Counted from the first letter of the stretch, positions 11,961 through 24,200 are shown. The stretch: DNA of 64,000 nt from Gymnothorax reevesii (GCA_029721435.1 CM056574.1:6767501-6831500), one strand, 5' to 3'. The notes: generated by a model from the letters alone, not told the origin. Program-made: numbers and translations.

Positions 11961-12850
11961 GGATTCTCAGGGTCCTATGCTGTTGCTTGGCCTTTAAAAG
12001 CGGGGGGGGGGGGGGGCAAATATGCATTTCTAGGTCCGACTCTGACTTTCGAAAGCTCATGTCAGGTTTCAGACAGGGCGTACGCCCCATGCGTGTCAGG
12101 CTGGGTCGAGTTTTCTCCCAGGTGACTCACTGCGTAACAGAACCCAGCTCTGACCACCATCAGCGCACATCTGTGTCACCAGCTGCACCTGTGTCTCTAT
12201 GTGTAAGGCAAGTTCACTCGAGGTCAAACAATGAGGCGACTCCTGTCCAATTCACGTGTCCATTTTATCGTATGTTACAATGCTGTATTGCACCGGTTCC
12301 CAAACACGATGCTTTGGACCCACTGTCCTGTGTCACCTGTGTTTCGTTTCGACCATAATTGCAACCCCATAATTTAATGAGTTGCTAACTTTTTGAAAAT
12401 TGTGCTACTGATGATTATAGGAACTATTTACTCTTTTAAGCCACATTATATCTGAAACAGTCATGCAAACCCTCTGGAGTTCCATACTCTAATTGTACTA
12501 TATTGCAACTGTCGTTCAACAGAAACAGGAGAAAATTGTGACTCGTGAAATTGGCTTCTAATTGTAGAAACTATGGAGTATTGGTCTCTAATTAATCATT
12601 TATTAGATAATTAAGAGTTCAGAAACAAAGCATTCTTTTATGAGCCAGACCTGTTTCATGCTATTTTTGTGTTTGGTTTTAGGAAAGAACTTACATGTTA
12701 CGCTACAGTGCTAAATTTGCTCTGTTAAATCACATTGTCACCAAAAGTAACTAATTAGTGAAAATGAACAACCCTCCAGTTTTCTGGGACTGTTACTTTG
12801 GTTGGACCAAAAACCAGCATACACAGTGGATCCCTAGGACCAAGTTTGGG
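9241..12850. other. No gene recognised; microsatellites only
   Basis: It holds (CA)n at 10509-10570 followed by CA-rich DNA to about 10720, a (CT)n(AC)n tract at 11911-11961, and a run of 15 G at 12002-12016. ORFs through the CA tract encode Cys/Val repeats and are artefacts. Confidence 0.6.
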
Positions 12851-12869
12851 AATCCCTGTTATACCATTC

Positions 12870-13231
12870 CTGTCCTCTCTATCATATGGTACATCACGCT
12901 ACTGTCACATAACAGAATGTTCTATGGTATGTCTGGCCTAACTGTCATACAGTATATCACACTACTATCAAATATCAGAATGTTCTATCATATGTCTGGT
13001 CTCTCTATCAGAAAATATATTTATCACAATGCTCTATATCATATATCTCGTCTCTCTGTCCTATGGTATATAACCCTATTGTCATGTATCAGAATGCTTT
13101 GTCACGTGTCTGTCTTCTCTGTCATACAATAGATCACGTCACTGCCATATATCAGAATGCTCTTTCATACAGCTGGCCCCTCTATTATGCAGTATATGGC
13201 AATATGTCATAATGCTCTGTCATATGTATGG
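12870..13231. repeat. 63-bp minisatellite, left part
   Basis: Units of 63 bp with the core atatcagaatgttctatcat and tatatcacactactgtcat. Because 63 is divisible by three, the array keeps frames open with a 21-residue periodicity (ITLLS..RMFYHMSGL), which should not be taken for a gene. It continues at 13724-14235 after an insertion. Confidence 0.85.
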
Positions 13232-13717
13232 TTATGGCCCCAATTTTCTACGACATATAAGACAGCGATGGATGACAGACAAAATTGTTAAATTCAAACA
13301 GATTTAATTAAACAAAGACCAACACTAACCTACAATTTATGCTATTGACCAAGATTGATAATATACAAGAAAAAAAAAAATTTACAGTCCCTTGAGATGG
13401 GGTCACTTGATGATGTCCTGGGACAGGAAAATGCTCCAACACAGGCAAAAATCCACAAAAAAGCTTCTCAGGTCTTGAAAAGAGCGACAGGTCTGGTCAA
13501 ATGTATCCTTCTCCTTGCAATTTCTCCTACTATTTTACTCTCTCAATTTTTCTCCTTATATACTCTTTTGCAGCCTTCTCCCACATTTAGACTTTTTTTT
13601 TTCCCTCTGGGACCTTCCCCTCTCAGACATGCCCAGGACATGCCCAAACCAAGCTCCAGACTGGGCTTAATAAAGAAAGGTCATTACTGCCATCTAGTGG
13701 CTTCTTTCCACATTTCA
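13232..13717. mobile_element. 486-bp insertion in the minisatellite with 6-bp target duplication; possible solo LTR
   Basis: The segment is unlike the surrounding 63-bp units and is bordered by GTATGG at 13226-13231 and 13718-13723. It has poly-pyrimidine and a CTTAATAAAG polyadenylation-like string near 13667-13676. Its ends TTATGG...TTTCA are not the usual TG...CA of LTRs, so the class is uncertain. Confidence 0.55.
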
Positions 13718-13723
13718 GTATGG

Positions 13724-14235
13724 CTTCTCTGTCCTACTGTACATCACCTTATTGTCATGTGTCAGAATGCTCTGTCATGCCTGTCCTCTCTGACATAAAG
13801 TAAATCACAACACTGCCATATGTCAGAATGCTCAACCATACAGTATCTGGCCCTCCATCATACGATATATATCACACCACTGTCATATGTCAGAAGGCTA
13901 TATCATATATCTAGCCTCCCATTCATACAGTTTATCTCACCCCCATCATATATCAGGATGCTCTATCATGTATTTAGCCACTCTTTCATACAGTTTAACA
14001 GGCTACTCTTATATATCAGAATGCTTTATTACATATCTGACAACTCTTTCATACAGCATTTCACACTACTGTCAAATATCAGAATAGTCTATCACATGAT
14101 TGGCCACGTATGAGAATGTTTCGCTGTACAGGATTGCACCAGACCATTACGCGTCAGACGACTCTCACACATGCAGTATGTCAGACTGCGCTATCACGTA
14201 CAGGATCACTCCGCTCTGCAATGTATAAGATAACA
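13724..14235. repeat. 63-bp minisatellite, right part
   Basis: Same unit family as 12870-13231, decaying towards 14235. Confidence 0.8.
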
Positions 14236-15927
14236 CTGCCTTATCGCGCCACTTTCTCATATCTCAGCCGATCTCCCTAAGGCCTCTTTCCTCTGACTGT
14301 TGGGGGGGTCAACGGGGCTGCGGGCCCTGTTGCACTGGCAGCACATGCTGTAAGTTAGACCTGTGGGCCGCAGCCATGTCAGAGATGAAGTAAAGCTCAT
14401 TCCCTGATGAAATATGACCCGACTCTCTGAGCGACCATCTCCTCCTGCGAGCGCGGCTCTGTCCGTGTCCGAGCTGTTTGGGGCTTCAAGTTCCTCCTCT
14501 GGCCTGCGCTCAAGAGATCGCGTTCGGATTGGTTAACCAAACATCCGCTGCACTGCTCAAAGCGTAACGCTACACAACACGCGCTAACCACGGCCACATG
14601 TGGAACAAAACAGGCTTTAAGAAAAAAAAGACTTCCTGTGCTTTTCAAATGTACGGCCTGCGCTGCTCGCCTGCTGGAGACAAGACACTGTAATTACGGC
14701 AGGACTCGCGCTTCAGAAAGCACACAACTGTGAGATCAGAAATGACCGTGAAACTGATATTTTGCTCAATTCTTTACATGTTTTTTTTTTTTTTAAGAAT
14801 AAAGTCAAGAGTGTAGGAGAACAATCGGCTGCACTGTGTACTTCACAAAATACCACATGTGGCCATCTGGAGCAGCCACGATGAACGTCCAGTATATTTG
14901 ACCCTACCACATTAAAAACAGGAACGGTTTAATTACTGGGAAAGGCTTCCGGAAAACTCCGCGCACCTGTATTTGTTTACGTTGTGGGACAGATCTGCGG
15001 TTATGTGTCCCTGCCAAATGTTCGCATCATCAGGTGAAGGTAAGGACACGGCATTATAAGAGGAAGGACATTTCCGGGATTCTTAAAACAGAGCAGCTAC
15101 ATAAACTCCCTCTGACCCCTCGAGATATTTATGTTGGTTGGAACAAAATGTCACTGGCAGACATACAAGACTACAATGACCCGCAAGATTGCTATATATG
15201 GCCTCAACCTTCCAAAACAGGATCAAGCTTTTCGCCGTGTTTGCGTCATTAAAGTCATTCCTGCAGAATTTATTTCCGTTTTTCCGTACGGACGCAGAGC
15301 ATTATCTGACTCGCCTACTTCCCCCGGAATGATTTGCATGGCAGTTCTGTTATACTATTTACGTCAAACTCGCCTGCCTCTTCGCTAAGCGATTTTGATT
15401 GGAAAAGGGCGCTGACGAATTACAGTGGTTAAGATAAACTAGTTTACCTGAAAAATGAATTAAAACGGAATCACTGCCAACATATGCAGATGTTCAAGGG
15501 AGTTTAAAACTTCTCCCAGCAGTTTGAATTGAATTTTCACTGAAAAATGGCAGTCCTCTCTAAAGCCCTTTAGAGCCGAACTCTGCATGCTCGCTTCAAC
15601 TGACTAACCATTCATGGTCTTTAAACAATGCCTTGGTGAGTAAAATCAGCTGTCTGAGCACCAGGTTAAAACAAACACATGCTCCTACATCAGCCCTTTG
15701 CAGATTCACCCGCACACCTTCCGTATAAAACCTAGACCAGCTGCTCAAATCCATGTTCAACTTTTCATAGTTATGTGGCTAACTCATTTAATCCTGCTTT
15801 GTGGAAATGGGCCTTGCAGTTACAACACTGCGCTGCCTAGTTAGAAATTTCTTCTATTGTGAACTCCATCAGAAACTGAACAAGTGTGTATATATGCAAG
15901 TGTGCATCCGTTTGTTGCCTGTGTACA

Positions 15928-15964
<37 letters not shown>

Positions 15965-16490
15965 CGCCTGTTGGAGCCAAAGTGTATTGCCATTTGGGTG
16001 ACATGATGCATATCACGTGTCGTGGCTGAAATGAAACATTACCGAAAGTGACCACACGAGGCCAGTAATGAGCGCAGAACATTAAACTTCACGTCTCTGT
16101 TATCTGGAGCCTATTAGAGCAGCAGGCATTAATTAGAGAATCACATTCCTGACTAGGGGTAAGATATCCTGTACCTGACATCATGAATTTAGGGGCCTTA
16201 CTGAAGAAGATTCTGACAGAGATTTTCCGTGAGGAAAGATGCATTCTCTGGGAATATACTGTGAAACTACCTAAACTATCTTAATTGGCGAAACCTTTAA
16301 GATTTTCTTATAATTCTGTTCTTATTAATGGTAGATAGTAATTTCAAAATTGCAGTTTAGTGCGTTGACATTATAATGTCTGAGTGTGACTTTTCTTTAA
16401 CTTGTGGCATTCGCCGTGTGTTGTGTGTTTGGCCTATACACTGTGTTTAGTGATATTTGTGTTGATGTCCTTTGTATTTATGATGTTTAT
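14236..16490. other. No gene recognised
   Basis: It holds only a (GT)n tract at 15929-15962 and ordinary unique-looking sequence. No ORF here shows a domain. Confidence 0.5.
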
Positions 16491-16498
16491 GATGTTAG

Positions 16499-16769
16499 CA
16501 GCGGCATTGCCAGTGGGGGGCCAGGGGGGGCACGTGAACATCTCACCCCCCCCCCCCCATTTAAGATATGTAATTTAATAAATAAAGAGTATCTCGCTCG
16601 CGGCCCCCCCCCCCCCCAACAAAATTCAACATTCAACAAAATTAACACCCCCCCCCCCCCCCCAGTCAACAAAATAAATGCTAAATACATTTTTTTGTGC
16701 ATGCCCCCTCATCCAACTGTTGTATCACCCTTGTGCACCCCAAGAATAAAAAGTCTGGTGACGCCGCTG
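16499..16769. mobile_element. Small hAT-type MITE with perfect 8-bp target duplication
   Basis: The 271-bp element has ends CAGCGGCATTGCCAG and CTGGTGACGCCGCTG (imperfect inverse complements), flanked by identical GATGTTAG at 16491-16498 and 16770-16777. The inside holds three poly(C) runs and no coding sequence. Confidence 0.88.
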
Positions 16770-16777
16770 GATGTTAG

Positions 16778-19700
16778 TTACCTGCACTGGTCAGTACAGC
16801 ACTTTGGTTGACCTTCGTTATTTTAAATGTGCTTTAGAAATAAATTTGATTCGATTTGACTGAGAAATGCGGAGAGATCTTCACCAGAAGGGGGTGCTGT
16901 TTCATCTGACCGGATTTAAATAATACAGAGAATGCAGCATTAGAAATGAATGGATTATAAATGATTCTCCCAGCCTTCATTGACGGGCTCTGGAGGCGAA
17001 CAGTGAATTACACCCCTGTGGGGGGGTGTGTGGTGGAGGGGGGGGGGGGGTAGATGAGGAGGGGGGCAGTATTGAGGTTGAAGCGGGGAAATGGAAAAGG
17101 CATGAGCTCCGCGTTCAGAGATCCGGATGGCTCCTCTGCAGAACTGATAGCGTCCCGGGGGAGAACCGTGCGGCAAGCCAGAGATCGGCAGGGAGATCCG
17201 CTGGCGGCGGAAGAGAGGACATTTTGGCGGAAAGTCGGGCCTGATGGCCTTCGCAGATGCGCCCGGCAGCAGAGCATTGTGGGATGTTTCTATCCTTTGG
17301 TCTGGACACACTGGCAGAGGACGAGTGGTTCAGCTCCAAAGGGTCCAGAAAATTTCACTAAATAGGATGTGTTTCCAAAGTATTTTTTTCCTCATTTCAG
17401 GAACATAATGCGCACATCACAATCATTAATCACGGACTCACCACAATCATTAATCACAGACTCATCACAATCATTAATCACGGTTAGTGACGCTGGCTGA
17501 GTAGGATATCAAATGTCCTCCATGACATTACCCTACTCCTCCTGGGCTGTTCTCTGTGACATGTATTAGAGCTGGAGGCAGTGGCCTTCGGGTGCCATGG
17601 TTTCTGATGGAACCTGCTCATTGGTATAAGTCGGTAATTTGTGGAAGCTGCCATGTTTGATGATGAGGCTTTTTGTTTCGAGAGTACGGGCGGTTGGTAA
17701 ATCTGAAGAGATGAATAGGAATGAAAATTCATTTGGAATTTTCTTTTGTCTGCCTTGGGGGAGAAAAATCAATCCCTGCAGATGTGTAATTATTTCAGAA
17801 CAAACACATTGTAGAATATATGACTACTGTCGAAAGAAAACATCATTGACTCAGTCAAGTCATAGTTTTGAAAATTTTTCATTTGGGGAGATAAGATTTT
17901 TGACATCAGAGCACTGATGAACTGCAATTCCCCGCTTGAGTTTGCAACTAGATTTCACAGGCCTCTTTGCAGGCCTTTATTTTCAAGAATTCAGTTTAAA
18001 AAGACATAAAATTTGATAATTTAAGCACACATCTAATCAGAGTGTGAATGAATGGTAAAGTGCATGGGAGTGCGCATATACAGCATATGTATTTTATATA
18101 TGTTATATATGCACAGCAATAGAATAAAGACTAATATACATGGGAGTAAATATAGATATTTATAGGGTATACAGAGAAATTATGAACCGCAAGCAATGCA
18201 AGGATGAGGGAAGAATGTAGCCTACAGCAGAAAATAGTTCACTATGGCTTTATACAGTGAATATGCATAGTATTCTGTACCTGTGGGAAAGGTTCGCTGA
18301 ACCATGTAATGTATAGTGTGTCACTGTCAATTGTAGAACACATTTCATTTCAGAAATACAATGAAAACCATTTTATTCAATCCAATCACTTGAACCTCGT
18401 GTTCTAGTGACTATTTGAGATCAGTTCTTTCCCCGTAGTAGTTCAGCCTGCAACGGCAAGCAACGCCAATAGTATGTCTCTGCAGACCCGTAGGCTACAG
18501 ATTCAGACGCACCCACAGTTCTGGGACCGCATTTCTAGGACCTTAGGTTTTCTGCGACAGCAGCATCGGAGCGCAGATCTATTTCCGAGAGCCGTGGCCG
18601 TCGCAAAAATCCGCCGTTACTTAAAGTCCCTAATGTCAGTCTCAGGCCCCCCGGTCACTCGCTTAGGGGACACTATGGAGCGCCATTATCCGCTTTTCTG
18701 TTATTGTCAGACCATAAAACAGGACGACTACGCTTTCTTCAGTACACTGCATTAGCCCCTTGTCACCACTAAGTGGCAGCGTTAATCTAGTTCTGCAATG
18801 GAATCTACCGAGACGAGGGGCCTGTTCGCTTTTTAGGTGTACGTGTTGTAATGTATGTATGCTGTAATTTACTTAAAATAACCCCAAGTCACTAATATTC
18901 AGAATTAAAATAAAAAATATACATATATATAAATAATGATTTATTCACTGTTTTTTGTCATTGTCATTGTTTTTTTTCTTTTTTGACCCAAACACAGCAA
19001 AGGTTTGGTTGTGCGAGCAGCAGACTCTTGATTTGGAAGCAACTGCCGCTGAAATGCTTGGAAGTACAAAGATTGCTACAGCCTGTTGTAATGTCCAGAA
19101 CACACTCTAAAATTCTTTGCTACCTTTTCTTTCATACTTGTTTACGAGCAGGGTTGTTTATCAGAGAAACTCAGAGCTAGTGCCAAAATCAGCATTGAGA
19201 ATTTTTAAAGTGAAAAGGAATGTCAAGATTTGATTGACACCCTTACTTTTCTGTTGGTGCAGCCGACAGACTGACTGAGAGACAGACTGACTGCAAGAAA
19301 CGCTTTCACTCTGAAATATGACGAAGAGGCCATTATTAAAAAGAATACATGTGTATTTTATTTCCGAGCGCCATCATATCAATCCCCTTTTGACTTCTTT
19401 CTTTCAAAATAATGATTTAACTGATCGGATTTAGCGTTTTGAGCTTGCAGTTACAGAGATGGCCAGCAGAGGGCAGATACTTCGAACAGCCGAGCATTGG
19501 GCATGTTGAAACTTGCCTCGCTGGTTGCTTGTAGATAACTTATCACCAGCTTCCTTTGTATAAATCCTCACATTTTTCTTTATTAAATCATTCCCAGATG
19601 TTGTGTTGTAGTTGCTTTCTAAATATGTCCTTTACCTTCAGCTGTGTCCAATCCCCTGGTTTTATTCGGCAAAGAGTAGTCTGTGATACAGATTCAAGTA

Positions 19701-21150
19701 AAGTGCTTTACGCTATACTTGCAACCATTGCTGGCTGAGCTTTAAGAACACATTTTAAAAAGGTTATGATTAAATTTCAATGGCTAATGAATATAGTTTA
19801 GGGAATTTTATGTAAGTAAAAGCATAGGACTGGAGCCTATAGGTGTAGTTGTGAAAAAGTAACGTTTTTGTGTTTTATCAGCTTTTATTAAGCTCATATA
19901 AGAGATGGGAAAGAAATGGATCAGAATTTAGACACAAGAGATTAAACTTCACCATCAGTTTTTCACTGATATGTGACTTTTTCGTCTTTGTTTGTTCCTG
20001 GACTCATGTTCTGTGCCGCGACAGTGAGTTTAAACCCTCAGCCACTCGACTTCAAACCACTTGATTAAACTAAGAGAATCGCGTGGGTGAAATTCCCTGC
20101 CTCCCGCAACGTCAGTTTAGAGCTTCATTTTTCCTTGGTTTTCTGCTCGTATTTCAGGAACAAAACTCTGCCTTCATCGTTTCAAATTTCCCACAGGACA
20201 CGCACCTCGAGAATATGCATTGTGCTGTATGTCCTCTCGACATGGAAGTTTGACTGCTTTTGAACGGGCTCTCGGCGTGTGCTCATGATATCTGTCACAT
20301 GACTGAGGTTGGTCCGTGTCCATAATTTATCATGAAATCCAGAGTTTAGAATGACATTCAGGACACAGTTTAGCTCTGGTGAGCATGAAAATAAGTTCTG
20401 ACACCTGTAGACTCCACAAACCCTTTGAAATATGCTAAGTATGTTGTAAAATTAAGCCATGATGCAGTCTAAATGAGTTCACCCACTTAATCGACCGGAT
20501 GGACGAACAGATGGTGTCCGACTGCCGGGCCTGACTTGGCCTGGGACGCATGGTAAAGATGAGTTTCTCAAAGTTTCAGCACTCAGTTACTGTGTTTGTG
20601 TGTGAGCGTCTGTGTGTATGTGTGTGTGTGTGTGCATTTACCGGAATAAGAGGCCCCTGGATCCAGGCCACTAAAGTTCACCGGAAGGCTATCGGCAGCT
20701 GGCGACAGTTTGCTCCAAGATAATCGCCCCAGAATTGTGTACCGCGAAAGACTTTGAAAGTCAGCCTTCAGCCTCATCTGTGTGGCAGGAGAGGTCTCTG
20801 CTAAATGTTACACGGTGTTGGGTCTCTGTTTGCGTTGTGTTAAGTGTCTGTAAAATGGCTGTATTGCAAAATCGGTGGAGTCACTCCCTTTTTAGGGAGA
20901 GCAAAAGAACAGTGATTCAGCAATTCCTGCTAAGAATCTCCACCCCCAAGTAGAACTCCAGTTAGCTTCCTCGTGAATGAATTATACGGACTTTCTCTGT
21001 ACTTTCTGATCACCATTCTAATAGGTTTTAAAAGTTCTTGCATATTGCCAGTTTTTTTTATTTTGATACAATGCGTTTTGAATGTAGGAAAGTGACTGTG
21101 ATGTCATAAGGCCAAGTAATTGTGGGAAATGCAGTCCCTTACACACAGGA
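16778..21150. other. No gene recognised; minor simple repeats
   Basis: It contains a poly(G) run at 17037-17050, a 24-bp unit repeated 2.75 times at 17418-17483 (cacaatcattaatcacgg core), AT-rich palindromic DNA near 18075-18110, and a (GT)n at 20590-20633. Candidate frames at 17008-17365 and 18474-18755 have no recognisable domain. Confidence 0.45.
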
Positions 21151-21305
21151 GTATTGGTCTTTGTCAGTGACGTATGCTAACTAGCGGACACGCCCCCCCG
21201 GCGCCATTTTGAGTGTACAGCGGAATGTAAACAAACCAGCACAGGAGGAGCTGTCCGGTGAAGTTGCAGTTAGTAGCAGTTAGTCAGTATATCAGTTTTT
21301 ATTTC

Positions 21306-21656
21306 GTTTACTCAGTCGCCAATCTGGACAAGAATAAGAAGGACGAGAGGATCCCGTACAGGGACAAACTTATCAAGGAGGCCAGGAATCGGTATTTGGC
21401 TAAATTGTCGACAATCAATAACATAGATCCGTACGATCTCACAACTAAAGAGTGGAGCTCCGACTCAACATCACTGCCTCCAACCTCATCAGTGGATATG
21501 ACAAACTACCTCGTTTCCGGTATCAGCGCTTACACATATGAACAGTTCAGAAACTATAAATCTCTCGAAGCTCACGGACATTTCACGAATGGCTGGGTGC
21601 AGGATCTGTTCACATTTCGACCGCAGGACTGCGACAACACAGTCGTCACTGCAAAG
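21306..21656 (+). pseudogene. First exon of a transposon-borne YqaJ/SWIM-type protein
   Basis: The frame encodes ANLDKNKKDERIPYRDKLIKE, DPYDLTTKEWSSDS, YLVSGISAYTYEQFRNYKSL and GWVQDLF, the N-terminal pattern of uncharacterised fish proteins that continue into SWIM zinc-finger and YqaJ exonuclease domains. A donor GCAAAG|GTAAGC closes the exon at 21656. The codon where the initiator Met is expected (just before ANLD) is GTC, and no downstream exon follows, so this copy is a remnant. Confidence 0.65.
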
Positions 21657-21860
21657 GTAAGCTAACTTGGGTGTAATCAAGTGAAGTTACGGTTGGTGGT
21701 GACAGTTAGTTGGACTTTGGCTTGTTTTTGTCTGATTTGCTTTACTTATTTTAACTGTGGGCATAAAGGATTAATGTTTATTACATTGTTGTGAAAAATG
21801 ACCTCATATTCACATTGCAGTAGCTAGAAAAAAAGTGAAGATGATCTAATAATCCTACAC

Positions 21861-21997
21861 GTTATTTCTTCAACCTGCTGTCCGTTACCTCTTTTCCAAG
21901 TGGGAAACCGAAAAAATGTCACGTTGTGGTCAACTTTTCTGCCATTTCTGTCGTGTGACTTACTATGGCAGCCTAACACACAACACGAGTGTCCCAT
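21861..21997 (-). pseudogene. THAP-domain first exon of a transposon transposase
   Basis: From an ATG at 21997 the frame reads MGHSCCVLGCHSKSHDRNG, then VTFFRFPTWKRG, the C-x4-C start and FxFP box of the THAP C2CH zinc finger. A donor-like GT at 21860-21859 ends it, and the expected second Cys-His pair would be in a following exon, which is absent. This is the DNA-binding end of a cut-and-paste transposase, here truncated. Confidence 0.75.
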
Positions 21998-22184
21998 TAT
22001 ATCAAAGACGATGTTCACTGTTGAGTTGTTTACAACGAGTGACCCTCCAAAATGGCGATTCGACCCACAATGCTCTGCAGCTGTCGCAAGCGTTACGTCA
22101 CCTGACAAAGACCGATTGGGACCAAAGCGGCAACCTGCAGGGCTGAAAAGTTAAGCAAATACTGGAGTATCTTAATCTGCAGTT

Positions 22185-22465
22185 CCTCGAATGCCCACTT
22201 GAGGCTGACTGCAGAAATGAGTCAATTCCCATTGACCTCCATGTTCAAAAGCCCAATTTTACAGCAAAAATAAACATGTTTACAGCCTGGTTCAAAATAC
22301 AATTTTACATCTCTATGGCAAATTTTTCTCTCCATGAAAACTGTGGGGGGGAGTGAATTTTTTTGTCTCTCTACTATTTACATTATATAAAGACTTAAAT
22401 TTCTGTATAATTAAGGGCGTGGCCACTTTGAGTGACAGAACCTTAAATTACACAGTCTATGGACA
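22185..22465. repeat. Dispersed fish repeat
   Basis: Strings attgacctccatgttcaaaa, gtttacagcctggttcaaaa, and taagggcgtggccactttga are familiar from a widespread fish non-autonomous repeat, recalled from general knowledge. It ends near acagtctatggac. Confidence 0.5.
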
Positions 22466-22469
22466 GGAA

Positions 22470-23030
22470 TCGTCACATCTGGTTATGTTGCGGCAAGGCT
22501 ACCGCACTTTGCTCAAACTGGTTTGATTTTGTCGGAAGAGGGATCCGCGTGCTCTGATCCAGTTGGAACCTCTCTTATTCAAGCGGAAGGGTCGGTACAG
22601 GTCGGAAGTCATGATCCACCTATGTCTTTCGCATAACAGAAATTTACACTTGTAATAACTCGTAACTGGTCGTTAGGGGAGAATCGGGACAATTGGAGGC
22701 CTTAAAAGCAGAAGTGGATCACGGGCTTTTGACAGAACCTAACACAAGGTTCACTGATGAACATCACACTTTGCCTTCACTTAAAATAAGCTTTATCAGT
22801 TGGCGTTTTCAAATCTTCAGGTTGTCCCATTGAAAATTTTAGAGTGACACCCATGGCTTGCTTCTCTGTCCTGAGGCGGAGACTACGAAGGTGGACTGAC
22901 TGAGTGGATTGATTTCAGCCTTTCGTTTAAAGCAATTCTTGCCTTCCTAGCATGTCGCACGGCACTTAGTAAAAATTTGAACATGATCAACTCCGCCTCC
23001 CTCCAAAGTCCCACCCTCCCCTCCCGATTG
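22470..23030. other. No gene recognised
   Basis: I see no repeat or coding structure. Confidence 0.4.
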
Positions 23031-23032
23031 CC

Positions 23033-23265
23033 AGACTTCTCCTACGAAAAAAAATATAACTATATGGAAGTTTGTCAGACTACAAAGGTAACTAAACGTT
23101 ACGAGGGCATTTGATTTTATACCACATATAGAATGGAATATTATGTCATTACTGTTGGTTAGTTTTCACTAACCGATGCCTCGGAATCTGACTCCATTGA
23201 CCCGTTTCACTTGCGCTGTTCACTTCCTCGCGCCGCACGCAATGTTTTTTTCGTAGGAGAGTGTA
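23033..23265. repeat. About 230-bp segment with short inverted ends
   Basis: CTTCTCCTACGAAAAAAA near 23036 is matched in inverse near 23262 (TTTTTTTCGTAGGAGAG). It could be a small MITE, but no target duplication is clear. Confidence 0.45.
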
Positions 23266-23369
23266 ATGGGTGAATGTAGGCAGAGTTAAGTAAGTGCCAA
23301 GATGGCGACCAAATTTGCTTCAAAGTGGATATTCAGAAACCTATGGGTGACGTCCCGAAGGCTATGTCC

Positions 23370-23995
23370 ATGTTTAAAGCCTGCCCCAGATGGTGCAACT
23401 TTGCCCGAGGCATTTGAAACGCATGGATACTGCATCAGGCAGTGTTGTATCGTGTCAGGATGGTTTTTGCTGTGTAACTTTCTCGCGTGACAGTGCAGCA
23501 GCGTGTCTAGCATGCTAGATATTTGCGTGTCACGCGAGGAAGTTACTTACCGTGTGGGGGCTACCTGCTGCATTGCTACAGCATAATGGCGACCAATCAA
23601 AATGTTCAGACCTGTCATATGATGTGCAGAGGAGTCACATGATAGAGACAAATGGCGGCACCCTCTGAAACTGTAACAGACATCCTGGCCAAGGATAATT
23701 AAGCCATCATTTTCTGCATCATGTGACTTGTCTGCACATCATATGACGGGTCTGCACGTTGTGATTGGTCAAGCACTTGTAACATTGCAGCAGGTGGCCC
23801 CCACACGGTGAGTAGCTACCTCACGTGACACGAAAATATCTAGCATGCTAGATACGCTGCTGCACTGTCACGCGAGGAAGTTACCCAGCAAAAACTATCC
23901 CCACACAGTACAACACTGCCTGATGTAGTATACACGCGTGTCAGTTGCCTCAGGGAAAGTTGCACCGTTTGGGGCAGGCTTTATACAGTCTATGA
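23370..23995. repeat. Foldback element with nested palindromes
   Basis: About 290 bp at each side are inverted copies (left arm about 23370-23660, right arm about 23700-23995, centre about 23680). Each arm contains its own hairpin: GTAACTTTCTCGCGTGACA and TGTCACGCGAGGAAGTTAC flank a perfect 14-bp palindrome TCTAGCATGCTAGA (23506-23519 and 23839-23852). No coding capacity. Confidence 0.85.
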
Positions 23996-24200
23996 TTGGG
24001 ACTTGTGCATTGGCTAAGTGATAAATTAGCTTGATGGCAACATTTCGCGAACATAGACGCCTTTGTTGATGACACAAATAGGAACTTTAATTCTGCTAAT
24101 GGCATCTGCTGAGACAGAATCCAGAAGGCAGGCTCAAATTAGGAAATTTAATGATACCAAATACGCTTTGAGTCCCAGAAACATGAAGTTGTGATAAAAT

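Larger units (their letters stand above)
21155..22114. mobile_element. ISL2EU-like DNA transposon, internally deleted, carrying the first exons of its two convergent genes
   Basis: The ends are TGGTCTTTGTCAGTGACGTA and, inverted, CGGTCTTTGTCAGGTGACGTA. Each is followed by a GCCATTTTG-type block and then GTAAAC. An AT dinucleotide sits at 21153-21154 and 22115-22116, the 2-bp duplication expected of ISL2EU elements. Between them, facing each other, are a plus-strand exon of the YqaJ/SWIM-associated protein type and a minus-strand THAP-domain exon. ISL2EU elements are known to pair an IS5-related transposase with a YqaJ-type nuclease. Here only 960 bp remain, so the catalytic regions are gone. 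Confidence 0.8.

Noticed and set aside
12758..13132. 124-codon plus-strand frame with a 21-residue periodicity
   Set aside because: The 63-bp minisatellite is divisible by three, which keeps frames open; no known repeat-protein family fits.
17008..17365. Several overlapping Pro/Arg-rich frames in GC-rich DNA
   Set aside because: All frames are open because of low stop-codon density in GC-rich sequence; no domain is visible.
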